A stretch of 32,785 bases of DNA from a virus, in the IMG/VR virus record IMGVR_UViG_3300044984_001188, positions 1 through 32,785 of that record; one strand, written 5' to 3'. Below the pieces are notes generated by a model that saw only the letters and a list, made by a program, of their open reading frames with translations, had not been told where the DNA came from and did not search any database. Both the position numbers and the translations under genes were made by a program. Below, piece after piece: positions 1-7,908 of this stretch; positions within the stretch are counted from its first letter, which is position 1; each line of letters opens with the position of its first letter.

Positions 1-76
1 CGGCGTTTTGCAGTTCTGTCTTGTTTAAGTCAAGAGCTGCTGTCGCTAAAATTTTTGATAGATACTTAATAGCCAT
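1..76 (-). CDS. 5' end of a structural-arm gene, cut by the window edge
   Basis: Reading leftward from an ATG at 76-74, an open frame begins MAIKYLSKIL and runs to the window edge, giving 25 residues. It starts 3 nt after the stop of the preceding minus-strand gene, the tight spacing seen throughout this arm, so it is almost certainly the next gene of the late operon. Too little is visible to name it. The short amphipathic, Ala/Leu-rich start does not look like a signal peptide. Confidence 0.6.
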   Translation of the reverse strand, partial: MAIKYLSKILATAALDLNKTELQNA

Positions 77-79
77 AGC

Positions 80-403
80 TTAGTTGAAAAATGCCTCGCC
101 ACTGAAGGCTCCGGAAAATGTTAGGGTTACTTGATTTAGTGAATTATATAAAACCTCTCCATAAACAATATTGTCGGCAGAGTCTACCACCGTTACGGAG
201 CAGTATTTGTTAAGGTTGTGGTTTATGACCCACGAAGCGGAAGGGGAGGCCTGCACATATACGAAGTTGGCATCCTGGGTTACGCCGCCGATGACACCGG
301 TGACCGTTACGCTATTGCCCTTCTCAGTGACAACAGTAGAGCTTCCGGCAACTTCCGTTACCGTAACCGTGTTACCCGTATCCCTTACTACTATAGCTCC
401 CAT
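80..403 (-). CDS. Small beta-rich virion protein (head or tail fibre-like)
   Basis: A 107-residue protein of two parts. Residues 1-45 are Val/Thr/Gly-rich, with repeated TVTVT-type strands. Residues about 47-107 carry the module beginning FVYVQASPSASW, then INHNLNKY, VTVVDSADN and a closing LTFSGAFSGEAFFN. This C-terminal module (W-x-I-x-H-N-L, then V-x-V-V-D) recurs, in my experience, in phage head-fibre and tail-fibre proteins as a small all-beta domain. The gene is 1 nt downstream of the 126-residue gene and in the same late operon as portal. I infer a virion surface or fibre component; the exact location in the particle cannot be read from sequence. Confidence 0.6.
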   Translation of the reverse strand: MGAIVVRDTGNTVTVTEVAGSSTVVTEKGNSVTVTGVIGGVTQDANFVYVQASPSASWVINHNLNKYCSVTVVDSADNIVYGEVLYNSLNQVTLTFSGAFSGEAFFN

Positions 404-404
404 A

Positions 405-785
405 CTAGTCTACGACGTCTTCGTTAACAGTGAATAAGCCAAGAAGCCACGTCTTGACGGTTCCGGCAACATTGCTCTGGAGTCCGTATACATACAGACC
501 AGCAGGAATCGTTAGCATTGTGTTGGCGGTAGCGGTAACAAAAAGCGTTCCTGTACTGTTACCACTGTAGCTGAAGTCCGTGTCGTCAAGGACAGGTGAT
601 GCCGACGTGTCGCTCTCGGAGACCTCCATCTTCCACGCGTAGGTAGTGAGGTTGATAGGCTGGTTGTTGGCATCATAGAAGTCTACCTCTATAGAGAAGG
701 TATCACCCTTTCTGCAGATGATGTCCACCCTCTGAGCGTTGTCGAGGTTTACAGTGTTGGTGGTAGAACAAGATGATGAAGCCAT
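405..785 (-). CDS. Small structural protein, predicted beta-sandwich
   Basis: A 126-residue protein with a Ser/Thr/Cys N terminus followed by alternating strands, including RVDIICRKGDTFSIEVDF, a central LTTYAWKMEV and a C-terminal IPAGLYVYGLQ/WLLGLFTVNEDV stretch. This layout resembles small beta-sandwich proteins encoded beside phage head and baseplate genes, but I cannot name the family. It lies between portal and the 107-residue virion gene, and a TAnnTTTG box sits 4 nt before its ATG. Two Cys near the N terminus and one at about residue 24 have no obvious metal-site spacing. It is probably a virion component. Confidence 0.6.
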   Translation of the reverse strand: MASSSCSTTNTVNLDNAQRVDIICRKGDTFSIEVDFYDANNQPINLTTYAWKMEVSESDTSASPVLDDTDFSYSGNSTGTLFVTATANTMLTIPAGLYVYGLQSNVAGTVKTWLLGLFTVNEDVVD

Positions 786-789
786 AGTG

Positions 790-797
790 CAAATTTA
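790..797 (-). promoter_or_regulatory. Candidate late promoter -7 box abutting the start codon
   Basis: On the minus strand this reads TAAATTTG, a perfect Bacteroidetes TAnnTTTG -7 box, followed by CACT and then the ATG of the 126-residue gene. No TTG lies 19-21 nt upstream. If it is used, the transcript would begin at or just before the start codon. Similar boxes precede other late-arm genes. Confidence 0.4.
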
Positions 798-807
798 CCT
801 TTTTTAA

Positions 808-3252
808 TTAAGCGTTAGAAAGGAGTGAGGCTACAAAGTCTTCGTCGTTTTCTTCCTGTAATTCACCGCGTTGGCCCGTGCGCTGGGAGATGAGCTTGCT
901 TTGCTCAATGGCTTGCTTCTTAACGCGGGAGTCCTTTCGGTCTTCACGCTCTGTCTCGAGGTCAGTACGCACACCAGATTCAATTTCTTGCTGCTGCAAG
1001 CCGTAACGACCTTGTAAGTCAGCGAGTTTCATCTTCAAATCGTACTCAATCTGTAGCAACTGAGCTTTCATCTGACCCTCTACCTGAATTTTCTGAGCTT
1101 CAAGCTGAGCCTTCATCTGTTCCTCCTGCATTCTAGCTTGGCTTGTGGACTGAGCTGCCTGAGCATTTACCTGCGCTTGCATCTGAGAGTTTTGCTGCGC
1201 CAGCTGCTGCTGCTGCTTTAGTCGTTTCTTACGACGTACAATTAACAACTGCTCGGCCTGCGTTACATCTTTAAGCCTACGTATAGCAATAGCGTCCTCG
1301 AGGTCAATCTCTTTTTGTAGTAAAGACTGCTGGATATTGGACTCTAAGTAAGCCTTATCCATATCTTCCATCTCTGCGACCACGCGCACACCGAAGTTAT
1401 ACATAGGTAGGTCTGCAAACGAAGATATTACATCCATACTGCTGCTGCCAAGGGCTTGTTCGTATGTGCGGTATAAAACGCTATCCTTCGGAATAATCTG
1501 CAAGCATCGCACTATGTCATCGCATACCTTTTTGAATAGAACCATAGCGGCATTAGTAATGTCGTAAGTAGCATTATTAGATGCTTCAATGGCTTGCTGT
1601 CTGACTCCCACTAGCTGTTCACCTTTTGGAGTACTTCCGTCTACCACTTCGTTGAGTCCTGTCGCGTCACGAATCATACGCAGGTAGTGGTTGTACAAAG
1701 AAATAAGTTCGTTGATGTTGCGAATCTGATTGCTAATCTCACGGACCGGGGGGTTCTGGAATCCTCCTTCGGGATTCTTAGAGCGGTAATAGAAGATACC
1801 CGTCTGTTCGTAGATGTCTTGGATGTCGAGAGGCTGAAGCTCTCCGCCACGGCCTAGCTGTACGTTCTCGAGTCCCTCGATGTCAATCATAAGACCATCA
1901 GGCTTAGCCTTGGCTATAGCTTGTTGAATCTTAAGGTGAGTGATTTGCAGCTGGTCAGCAAAGCTCTTCACCATTGAAACCATAGACTTAGGAATCATAC
2001 GACGCAAGTTGGTCGCCACTACGCTGTAGCTAAGACGAGCACGAGTTAAGTCGTGTACGTTCCTAGGTATATTTTTCTTTACGCCGTAGTCGAAGAGAAA
2101 ACTAGTTCCGATGATATACTTACCGCCATATACGGTAGCCGTTTGCATACGGTAAGGCTTGCGGTCATATACGCTTTCGCGGGCGGCCTCATACTTAAAG
2201 CCCTTATAGTAAAATCCTACGTTGCCGTGGCGTGACTCTTTCTCCTCAAAGTATACATCGTCAACACTAAGGTACTCAAACTCAAGTACTTCTATTATAA
2301 ACTCGTCATATCCATAAGATACGGACTGCAAATTCTTGTCATAGTACGACTGGTTTAGTCCTGATGAATTGTTGCTATACCGATTCTGTACCATCGTAGC
2401 GAGCTTCTGATACTCGTCTTCTGTAAACTGGTCTCCAGCTTGACGCTTGAGGTCCATAATACTCATACGACGTACGTGCCCTGCGTAGATAAGGTCCGAC
2501 ATATTAGGGTCGTCGGTGTGGCTGTGTATAAAGTATGCAGGGTCTACATAGTTCTCTACGATTCCGTAGTTAGGGTCATTTTCACGCTTTACGACTGCCA
2601 TACCGATAGACACTAGGTCATCGACACAACGTCGATAGATGCGCTCACCGAACTCGTTCCAGCTTAGCGTGAGCTCTGTAGCAATCTGTGTGGCTATCTC
2701 ACTAGCAATCTTGATGTTTGTGTCAAGAAAAATCTCTGCCTCTTCTAGGGTATCTGGTAATGAAGGTACGTCATATCCAGTTCTAACACCTAGACCTTCA
2801 AGCTCACTGAGTAATGGCTTAAGCTCTACCCCTGCTTTTACCTCCGCTTTTTTCTTTTCTTTCTGAGATACTGAAAGTGGGTCAACAGCCTCTATGTTTG
2901 GATATGGGTTACGCGACAGAATTTTGTTTACGACAATTTTAACGAACTTCGGTACAATCGGCACTGGAGACCAGTCGATGTTAAGTAGCGTTCCATCACC
3001 GTTGTTTGGGTCTAGTGAATTAAGAATCTGTTTGTATATAGCAGTATCCTGGGTGCCGTTGGCGTAGTCTCTATTCTGCTCGAACTCCTTGAGTCTACGA
3101 CGAAATAAGCTACCATCGTCCTCAGGTCGACCCCATTGTGTCTCTATGCTTTTCGCATACTGAAGACCGTAATCCTTTGACTGCTTGACATCATATGATG
3201 CAAGCGGGTCAGGAAAATTATTAATGGGATGAGGATTTTTCCCGTTGTACAT
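808..3252 (-). CDS. Portal protein (head-tail connector)
   Basis: An 814-residue protein, the size of portals in crAss-like and related Bacteroidetes podoviruses. An N-terminal region with NIDWSPVPIVPKFVKIVVNK (residues about 90-110) leads into a long alpha/beta core containing DDLVSIGMAVVKREND and YVDPAYFIHSHTDDPN. The C-terminal 170 residues are charged and Gln-rich (QQQQLAQQNSQMQAQVNAQA), which suggests an extended coiled coil or barrel. It follows TerL by 54 nt, the usual terminase-portal order. Portals form the dodecameric ring at one capsid vertex through which DNA is pumped. I recognise it from overall layout, position and core motifs rather than from a single signature, so family-level assignment is firmer than any subfamily claim. 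Confidence 0.85.
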   Translation of the reverse strand: MYNGKNPHPINNFPDPLASYDVKQSKDYGLQYAKSIETQWGRPEDDGSLFRRRLKEFEQNRDYANGTQDTAIYKQILNSLDPNNGDGTLLNIDWSPVPIVPKFVKIVVNKILSRNPYPNIEAVDPLSVSQKEKKKAEVKAGVELKPLLSELEGLGVRTGYDVPSLPDTLEEAEIFLDTNIKIASEIATQIATELTLSWNEFGERIYRRCVDDLVSIGMAVVKRENDPNYGIVENYVDPAYFIHSHTDDPNMSDLIYAGHVRRMSIMDLKRQAGDQFTEDEYQKLATMVQNRYSNNSSGLNQSYYDKNLQSVSYGYDEFIIEVLEFEYLSVDDVYFEEKESRHGNVGFYYKGFKYEAARESVYDRKPYRMQTATVYGGKYIIGTSFLFDYGVKKNIPRNVHDLTRARLSYSVVATNLRRMIPKSMVSMVKSFADQLQITHLKIQQAIAKAKPDGLMIDIEGLENVQLGRGGELQPLDIQDIYEQTGIFYYRSKNPEGGFQNPPVREISNQIRNINELISLYNHYLRMIRDATGLNEVVDGSTPKGEQLVGVRQQAIEASNNATYDITNAAMVLFKKVCDDIVRCLQIIPKDSVLYRTYEQALGSSSMDVISSFADLPMYNFGVRVVAEMEDMDKAYLESNIQQSLLQKEIDLEDAIAIRRLKDVTQAEQLLIVRRKKRLKQQQQLAQQNSQMQAQVNAQAAQSTSQARMQEEQMKAQLEAQKIQVEGQMKAQLLQIEYDLKMKLADLQGRYGLQQQEIESGVRTDLETEREDRKDSRVKKQAIEQSKLISQRTGQRGELQEENDEDFVASLLSNA

Positions 3253-3292
3253 ATAGTAATTCCTTTATATAAGCATATTATGCTTTCAACGG

Positions 3293-3300
3293 CAAATATA
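3293..3300 (-). promoter_or_regulatory. Candidate -7 box upstream of portal
   Basis: The minus strand reads TATATTTG, a perfect TAnnTTTG, about 40 nt before the portal ATG and within the TerL-portal gap. No TTG is present 19-21 nt upstream. An AGGA sequence 10 nt before the portal ATG is one of the few Shine-Dalgarno-like sites in the window. It could provide extra transcription of the portal and head genes. Confidence 0.3.
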
Positions 3301-3306
3301 AAGCAA

Positions 3307-5430
3307 TTAGAAACGCGCCTTGTAGCGCCTGAAGAATACCTTATCAGTTGTGTCGCTTAGCCTTTTCTCCTTTACTATTGTCTGAGCACCGAGCAGCGCA
3401 AGACCAGAACTAATCGTTAAGTCAAACTTAGTACGGTCGCTAATCTTGTATCCTATCCAATCCTGTAGTGTCCTATTAAAATACATTTTACCGTGCTCGT
3501 CTGTATCAGGTCGATATCCTATATGCTCGTGGAGGTATGCCTCAATAGCGTGAGCGTGGGCCTGTATGAACTCTTGTGAGTTAGAAGGAACGCCTTTTGT
3601 ACGGACGCTGCCGCGCTGGTTAGGGGGCGTTAGATGTTGAGGTCTATCCATAATATAGTTATCATATCCTCGTGACTCAAAGTATCGCACGATACCATAC
3701 TTGTTGTTTTCCACTAGCAGTGGGTATCCGTAGTATACAGCAGTCAGGAGAACATCCTCGTAAAAAATACGAGCTAGCTCTGGTCGCTCCGCGTACTCCA
3801 CTACAAACCTATTGCTAGGATAGTTCATATTGAACTTGTTAAAAAGATGGAGAGCGCCCTTGGAGCCACGACCGTCTGCTGTTTCATCGATGTCATAGGA
3901 GTCTACACCTCCGACGCCCAGTAGTACATTACCCGGTGAGCGCTTACCGCCCTGTATTAACTGCTTGTTAGACTCCTCAAACGGCATAAGCCAAGACACG
4001 TGGAACTTACCGTTAGGGTCTGGACTGAAAACCACTTTAGTATCCTGCTGGCCGTTAGCCCATATGAAGTTACCACGTATCACCGGATTGGGGAAGAGAC
4101 TGCTATTGTGCTCCAGCTGCTCGTATATCTTAGATATATTAAAGTGAGATGTCTTTGTGGAGTCTCGAAAAGCCTCCTCTTCTGTCCAAGGGAACTGGCG
4201 TATTACTTCGTTTAGCTCATAGGGGTCGCTCATCAGCGCCTTCCTTTCGTTATTCAGATAGGTCTTAGCTCCTATTTTCACGATGTCTCCCTCCATAGTG
4301 CTTGTAGCTTTATCGGGGTCGTTTACTATCGGTATGCCGTGTATATCAAAGAACCCCTCTAGGGCCTCGTGTGCTGGTATGAATATTTTATAAAGACCGC
4401 TTTTTGTTCTTCCGTTGTCGTTACGCTTCTTGGGGTCTGAATCGTAGTATAGCTTCTTATAGTTTGAACCTCCTTTATCGAGCGGATTAACTGTAGAGCC
4501 GACGAGGGCCTTACCGACGACCTTCTTTCCAACGATAAGGCAGGTCCTGTGAATACGCCATAACTCATTTATATCCAATGGGTTCTCTAGCTTTGAAGCC
4601 TCATCAAGAAACAGAGTGTGTAGCTTCTCACCGTCGTAGGCGTTGTTTACTGTGTTCTTCCAGTTGATGACGGTATCCAGTGCCTGGGTCATCATAACAG
4701 CTTTGTTGTTCTTCGTGATTCTCTGGGATGGCTCACGGAACGCTAGCTCCATACGGGGGTTAGTGGTTCCGTCCTGTACTGGTTTAAAAAAGAATGGATA
4801 GCTACGGAACATAGGAAACACCTTCTTCATAAAGACGTTGTCCTGAGCATCCTTACCTGTCTTTGATATAATTCCTAGAAGCTTCTCTGCCACCTGCGTG
4901 CCTTCGTCCACAAGTATAGAAGCGGATATATTGGTATATCCAGAACGGCGACACTTAACGTATACCTGTCCAATGCATCGGGGGTCGGCTTCGCAGGCCG
5001 CGTAGTGTATGAATAGCTTTCTTTGAAAGTCAAGATAACTTGCGTATCCTATATCCATCTTACTCCACTGCAACAGCATATAGTGGTGTCCGGTGATATA
5101 CGTCGGTGTCCCGTTGTTATAAAACCACAACCCCTTTTTTCTTCTCGAGAACTCACGTTCTATGTAAGGTGTGAACTTATCTCGAAACTCCTTAGGGGCC
5201 TCGGACCACTCGTCCATAGTGCGAATTCTCTCAAGCTCCTTAGGAACGGAAAGCCTACGCCAATACTGTTGGTCAGTGGGAAGCTCGTTAAATAGAATCT
5301 GTTTGTCGTCTGGCATCTCAGGAAGCTGGATGTAAAGACGTGAAATCTCTATAATTTCTTCACCCGTCCCGTCCGGACATATATTGATAACGAAGTCATC
5401 GTATCCTTCTATGTCTTTTATACCTGCCAT
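3307..5430 (-). CDS. terL: Terminase large subunit (ATPase-nuclease packaging motor)
   Basis: A 707-residue protein. The N-terminal region contains the pattern LWFYNNGTPTYITGHHYMLL (residues 101-120), typical of Bacteroidetes and crAss-like TerL. A deviant Walker A, KCRRSGYTN (159-167), is followed by Walker B LFLDEAS (about 273-279) and a coupling-type SxVNP segment. The C-terminal half has the RNase H-like nuclease frame: GVGGVDSYDID with an early Asp, then YGYPLLVENNKYG and a late acidic region. TerL cuts concatemeric DNA and drives it through the portal using ATP. Its ATG overlaps the stop of the upstream 98-residue gene as TAATG, so the two are probably translationally coupled. Confidence 0.93.
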   Translation of the reverse strand: MAGIKDIEGYDDFVINICPDGTGEEIIEISRLYIQLPEMPDDKQILFNELPTDQQYWRRLSVPKELERIRTMDEWSEAPKEFRDKFTPYIEREFSRRKKGLWFYNNGTPTYITGHHYMLLQWSKMDIGYASYLDFQRKLFIHYAACEADPRCIGQVYVKCRRSGYTNISASILVDEGTQVAEKLLGIISKTGKDAQDNVFMKKVFPMFRSYPFFFKPVQDGTTNPRMELAFREPSQRITKNNKAVMMTQALDTVINWKNTVNNAYDGEKLHTLFLDEASKLENPLDINELWRIHRTCLIVGKKVVGKALVGSTVNPLDKGGSNYKKLYYDSDPKKRNDNGRTKSGLYKIFIPAHEALEGFFDIHGIPIVNDPDKATSTMEGDIVKIGAKTYLNNERKALMSDPYELNEVIRQFPWTEEEAFRDSTKTSHFNISKIYEQLEHNSSLFPNPVIRGNFIWANGQQDTKVVFSPDPNGKFHVSWLMPFEESNKQLIQGGKRSPGNVLLGVGGVDSYDIDETADGRGSKGALHLFNKFNMNYPSNRFVVEYAERPELARIFYEDVLLTAVYYGYPLLVENNKYGIVRYFESRGYDNYIMDRPQHLTPPNQRGSVRTKGVPSNSQEFIQAHAHAIEAYLHEHIGYRPDTDEHGKMYFNRTLQDWIGYKISDRTKFDLTISSGLALLGAQTIVKEKRLSDTTDKVFFRRYKARF

Positions 5431-5726
5431 TACTTACGGTATCTCTCCGCGAATCCACCAGCAAAGTCAGAATGCTCAGCAATGATATCGGTGTTCTTTA
5501 GGTCGGCGACAAGCTGCTCGAGCCTCTGCCTTTCTATGATAAGTTCTTTACAGGCTAATGCGGTTTCCTTCAGCGCGGCAAGCTCAGCTTTTCTGGCGGA
5601 ACCATTTAGCTCTGGGTCTACAGGCTTCTTCAGCTCCTCAGTCATATTATGTATAGCCTGCTCCATCGCCTCGATGAGATTCTGAGACGCGACGATGGTA
5701 GTGAACTTAACTGGCCTCTTCGACAT
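5430..5726 (-). CDS. Small helical protein upstream of TerL (possible small terminase)
   Basis: I place the start at the ATG at 5726-5724 (MSKRPVKFTT), giving 98 residues; a longer frame exists but runs deep into the GroES-like gene. Residues 18-80 are nearly all helical and charged, with heptad-like Leu/Ile/Ala spacing (AELAALKETALACKELIIER, RQRLEQLVADL), indicating a coiled coil. It overlaps the upstream gene by 20 nt and shares an A with the TerL start. Position and size fit a small terminase or terminase accessory factor, but there is no visible helix-turn-helix, so that is inference only. Confidence 0.6.
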   Translation of the reverse strand: MSKRPVKFTTIVASQNLIEAMEQAIHNMTEELKKPVDPELNGSARKAELAALKETALACKELIIERQRLEQLVADLKNTDIIAEHSDFAGGFAERYRK

Positions 5727-6276
5727 ATAGAATCTCTTGTAAAAGCATACGCAACATATTTTCTCCGTCGACCTCCATATCGTAGTCTGCCGAGGCGCCG
5801 TATCCGACGGTGTCACCGGCCTTTACGCCCATTGCCAACAGACCGGGATGGTCAAACGCTATGACTCCGCGTCGCTGACGCTTCTCCTCATCCATCAAGA
5901 TTATGACATCTGAGCTTAGTTCCTTCTCTTTTATCTCACGGAGGAATACCCAGTCTCCGAGCATATGCATACCCTCTTCATTCCTATAAGCAACGGCGTG
6001 GTTACCGTAAGCTCCTTTAGGGTCGTACATAACTAAGTAACGCCCTTTCTCAATTTCAAAAGATGTGTTCATCACAACGTGATGATGGAAGTAGATAGTG
6101 TCGCCTACTTTGGCTCCGGTGTCAACACGCTCTGGTACGCCCAGTATCTTTCCAGATGTAATTCTGTTGGCGAACTCGTCAAACTTAGATGCCAGGTATA
6201 GCGTCTTGCCTGCGATTTCAATGGTGTCCTTGAACTTCTTTGGTAGCTCAACGATAAAGTGATTAAGTGGTTTCAT
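5707..6276 (-). CDS. GroES-like co-chaperonin with two lobes
   Basis: The start is the ATG at 6276 (MKPLNHFIVELPKKF); an extension to 6288 would need a TTG. The protein has 189 residues. GroES (about 97 residues) starts with RPLHDRVIV and ends with VGDxVxF...EVLIMxExDILAIV. Here both halves echo this: residues 1-75 have PLNHFIVELP and VGDTIYF, and residues about 110-189 end with KAGDTVGYGASADYDMEV and MLLQEILYVEE. I infer a fused double GroES domain. Phage co-chaperonins such as T4 gp31 replace host GroES during capsid protein folding, and its place beside terminase and head genes fits. Substrate and chaperonin partner are unknown. Confidence 0.7.
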   Translation of the reverse strand: MKPLNHFIVELPKKFKDTIEIAGKTLYLASKFDEFANRITSGKILGVPERVDTGAKVGDTIYFHHHVVMNTSFEIEKGRYLVMYDPKGAYGNHAVAYRNEEGMHMLGDWVFLREIKEKELSSDVIILMDEEKRQRRGVIAFDHPGLLAMGVKAGDTVGYGASADYDMEVDGENMLRMLLQEILYVEEAS

Positions 6277-6312
6277 ATTAAATTCCAATAAAATTATTAG
6301 GGTTTTACTCCG

Positions 6313-6549
6313 TTACTCGAAGTGACAGTCGTACTCTGCTAGTGTCGGCATATTCTCAACGCGCTTCCATAGCATAGTGCCATTGGGGCTAGTGATATAT
6401 ATGTTGTAGCAGCGTTGGCCGTTCTTTAGGTATGTACGCTCATCGAACTCTATGACCGATACGGTTCCAGCTCCTGCCTTCATATCTAATAGATAGGCCA
6501 GGGCGTCCTTCGGGTTTTGCCCGATGATTAGTTTTCTTATTATATTCAT
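6313..6549 (-). CDS. Conserved-type hypothetical protein, 78 aa
   Basis: A 78-residue protein: a helical N terminus (MNIIRKLIIGQNPKDALAYL) followed by a beta-rich part (VSVIEFDERTYLKNG, YNIYITSPNG, MLWKRVENMP). The strand pattern suggests a small single-domain fold. Its ATG directly abuts the TAA of the preceding 102-residue gene, so it is in the same late operon. No catalytic or metal-binding pattern is visible and I do not recognise the family. Confidence 0.6.
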   Translation of the reverse strand: MNIIRKLIIGQNPKDALAYLLDMKAGAGTVSVIEFDERTYLKNGQRCYNIYITSPNGTMLWKRVENMPTLAEYDCHFE

Positions 6550-6858
6550 TTAGTTTAGGTATTTGTCTGGGTCTCCTCCGAAGAGTCGAATCCAGTAGTT
6601 TACACTTTTTGGCTCGTCGAGCTTTGTGTTTATGGATGTGTATAACGAATTCATTATATCGTCGAGTTCTTCTTCGTCGCCGATGTTTGTGGCGAACGAC
6701 ATCTCTATTGAGTCGTCGACCTCGCCTTCTACATATCGTCCTACCGCCATAAGGGTAAAGAACTCACCATCCTTATCTCGCTCAGAGATAAAATTTTGGA
6801 TGTCGTCGTATCGCTCACGGAGCTCCCTATAGAACTCTTTAGATTCGTATTCTTCCAT
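6550..6858 (-). CDS. Acidic hypothetical protein, 102 aa
   Basis: A 102-residue acidic protein with a helical, charged N terminus (YESKEFYRELRERYDDIQNF), a central strand region (FFTLMAVGRYVEGEVDD) and a C terminus ending in NYWIRLFGGDPDKYLN. It is the first gene behind a TAnnTTTG box and an inverted repeat at 6872-6897, so it may head a transcription unit that includes the 78-residue, GroES-like and terminase genes. No function is recognisable. Confidence 0.6.
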   Translation of the reverse strand: MEEYESKEFYRELRERYDDIQNFISERDKDGEFFTLMAVGRYVEGEVDDSIEMSFATNIGDEEELDDIMNSLYTSINTKLDEPKSVNYWIRLFGGDPDKYLN

Positions 6859-6871
6859 ATCCTAATTTTTA

Positions 6872-6897
6872 TTAGTTACTAAACTAAGACAAAGATA
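6872..6897 (-). promoter_or_regulatory. Candidate promoter box with TTAGT/ACTAA dyad
   Basis: The minus strand reads TATCTTTG at 6897-6890 (perfect TAnnTTTG), with the expected transcription start around 6883. Immediately downstream is the dyad TTAGT-T-ACTAA (6872-6882). The same half-sites form dyads at the other regulatory regions near 10374-10403 and 26383-26398, suggesting an operator. No -33 TTG is present at 19-21 nt. Confidence 0.45.
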
Positions 6898-6899
6898 CT

Positions 6900-7151
6900 T
6901 TACTTCTTTGAGCGGTTTCTTGCCCTGTTAGCACCTTGTGCTTCGAACACTATCCCACCCTTCTTGGTATGTGATGCGTCAAGCTTGTCGCCGTTACCGT
7001 AGGTTCCAGCTTCCCGGTTCTTTTTATTTAAGTAGGCCCGGTACTTCTTTCGCTCTTCTGTCTTGTTATACTCACGCTGGTACTCCCGGCGTTTCTCAGC
7101 AGATTCTGGGTTATCCTTGTAGAATGCAGATGTCTTAGTTCTTGCTTTCAC
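6900..7151 (-). CDS. Small basic protein of the late arm, GTG start
   Basis: I place the start at the GTG at 7151-7149, giving 83 residues beginning MKARTKTSAF, because it matches the MKA-type N termini of its neighbours. It overlaps the upstream small gene by 17 nt. A frame upstream to 7262 stays open but is occupied by the other gene. The protein is very basic and mostly helical (ESAEKRREYQREYNKTEERK, KYRAYLNKKNREAG), and ends GGIVFEAQGANRARNRSKK. This could bind DNA or be an inner-head protein. There is no HNH or zinc motif. Confidence 0.6.
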   Translation of the reverse strand: MKARTKTSAFYKDNPESAEKRREYQREYNKTEERKKYRAYLNKKNREAGTYGNGDKLDASHTKKGGIVFEAQGANRARNRSKK

Positions 7152-7290
7152 GACGAATCTTCTTTTCTTGTTCGAGCATCTCTTTAGTTGGAGTTTTACC
7201 AGAACCTTTATTGGCTCGGATATTGTCCCACAAACCTCGGGGCGAGTACGAACCGTCGGCACGCTTAATTATTTTCTTATTCGCTTTCAT
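7135..7290 (-). CDS. Short basic phage protein (ADGSYSPRGLWDNIRANKGS type), 51 aa
   Basis: The ATG is at 7290-7288 and the product has 51 residues, beginning MKANKKIIKRADGSYSPRGL and continuing WDNIRANKGSGKTPTKEMLE. This Arg/Lys-rich segment with GSGK-x-PT-x-EM is one I recognise as recurring in small virion-associated proteins of Bacteroidetes phages; its function is not known. The start overlaps the stop of the 54-residue gene by 1 nt (TGATG). The gene is shorter than usual gene-calling cut-offs and easily missed. Confidence 0.65.
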   Translation of the reverse strand: MKANKKIIKRADGSYSPRGLWDNIRANKGSGKTPTKEMLEQEKKIRRESKN

Positions 7291-7454
7291 CAGTGTGCTT
7301 TCTTTATTCTGAACGCCGCCTCTAGGGATGCGCCGGTGTGTGGTACAAATTTACCTTCGTGCTCCATAAGGAAGTAACGGCCCTTTTCTATCATCCAGTG
7401 ATAACCCTCCGGGGCAGCGACCATCACCTTGTTAGATTTCTTATTAGCTTTCAT
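7290..7454 (-). CDS. Small hypothetical protein, 54 aa (MKANKKSNK start)
   Basis: A 54-residue protein: basic leader MKANKKSNKV, then a compact part with PEGYHWMIEKGRYFLMEHEG, KFVPHTGAS and a C-terminal helix EAAFRIKKAH. It overlaps the stop of the 40-residue gene by 11 nt and the start of the next gene by 1 nt. The shared MKAN-K N terminus with the following gene may be a common targeting tag or a duplication remnant. No known domain is seen. Confidence 0.6.
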   Translation of the reverse strand: MKANKKSNKVMVAAPEGYHWMIEKGRYFLMEHEGKFVPHTGASLEAAFRIKKAH

Positions 7455-7566
7455 AAGCAATTTTGTTTATAATCGCTAAGTTACGAACGCCGACTATCGA
7501 GCGCTTTGCGCTCACTTTTTTTACTCCGCGCCCGCTTTTAAGACGCTTCTTCGATGACTTAGCCAT
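7444..7566 (-). CDS. Very basic 40-aa peptide
   Basis: A 40-residue peptide: the first 26 residues are strongly basic (MAKSSKKRLKSGRGVKKVSA) and the remainder is VGVRNLAIINKIAYES. It overlaps the genes on both sides in a staircase of staggered starts. The composition suggests nucleic-acid binding or a condensing inner-head peptide. The frame is maintained through both overlaps, which supports its being real; there is no independent evidence. Confidence 0.45.
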   Translation of the reverse strand: MAKSSKKRLKSGRGVKKVSAKRSIVGVRNLAIINKIAYES

Positions 7567-7711
7567 TAGTACTTGTGTATTTAACGAGTTCTTTTACGCT
7601 CTGATGAAACGTGGTGCGGTCGTAGATGCCGTTGAAGTAGTCGAGGTACGCTTCACGAGGAATAGCAGCCCACATTTCCTTATAAGGATTGTAGTGGAAA
7701 ACGTACCCCAT
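7559..7711 (-). CDS. Short phage protein (GYVFHYNPYKEMWAAIPRE type), 50 aa
   Basis: A 50-residue protein beginning MGYVFHYNPYKEMWAAIPRE and continuing AYLDYFNGIYDRTTFHQSVK. The Tyr/Trp-rich start is one I recognise as a recurrent short protein in Bacteroidetes phage late arms, without a known role. It overlaps the 40-residue gene by 8 nt. Aromatic residues on an amphipathic helix suggest a packing role in the virion; that is inference. Confidence 0.6.
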   Translation of the reverse strand: MGYVFHYNPYKEMWAAIPREAYLDYFNGIYDRTTFHQSVKELVKYTSTNG

Positions 7712-7718
7712 TAAAACA

Positions 7719-7895
7719 TCATTCTTCACCTTCGTAGAAACAAGCCTTTACTTTGTAATGAGTAGGAGTTTGTGAGCCCGCTTTAACAGCTGCTTGCAAC
7801 TGCTTAACAGCTTCCATCAAGTCCATTGACTTGATTTCAATCTCCTCGCTTGACTCATCCATCTTTCCACCGTAGTTGTATTTCTTGGCTTTCAT
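7719..7895 (-). CDS. Small protein with MKAKK and GGKM motifs, 58 aa
   Basis: A 58-residue protein beginning MKAKKYNYGGKMDESSEEIE, then a helix MDLMEAVKQLQAAVKAG, then THYKVKACFYEGEE. The first 12 residues closely resemble the first 14 of the 231-residue GGK-repeat protein at 8618-9313 (MKAKK, then GGKM), which links the two. This suggests a shared virion-targeting or assembly signal. It ends 8 nt before the ATG of the 50-residue gene. Confidence 0.6.
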   Translation of the reverse strand: MKAKKYNYGGKMDESSEEIEIKSMDLMEAVKQLQAAVKAGSQTPTHYKVKACFYEGEE

Positions 7896-7908
7896 AGCTG
7901 TTTGTTTT

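Noticed and set aside
3965-4215. Plus-strand frames inside the terminase gene
   Set aside because: Antisense shadows of TerL with no motif or start context.
7149-7262. N-terminal extension of the 83-residue basic gene to a GTG at 7262
   Set aside because: This stretch is occupied by the 51-residue gene in another frame, which has a recognisable phage motif.
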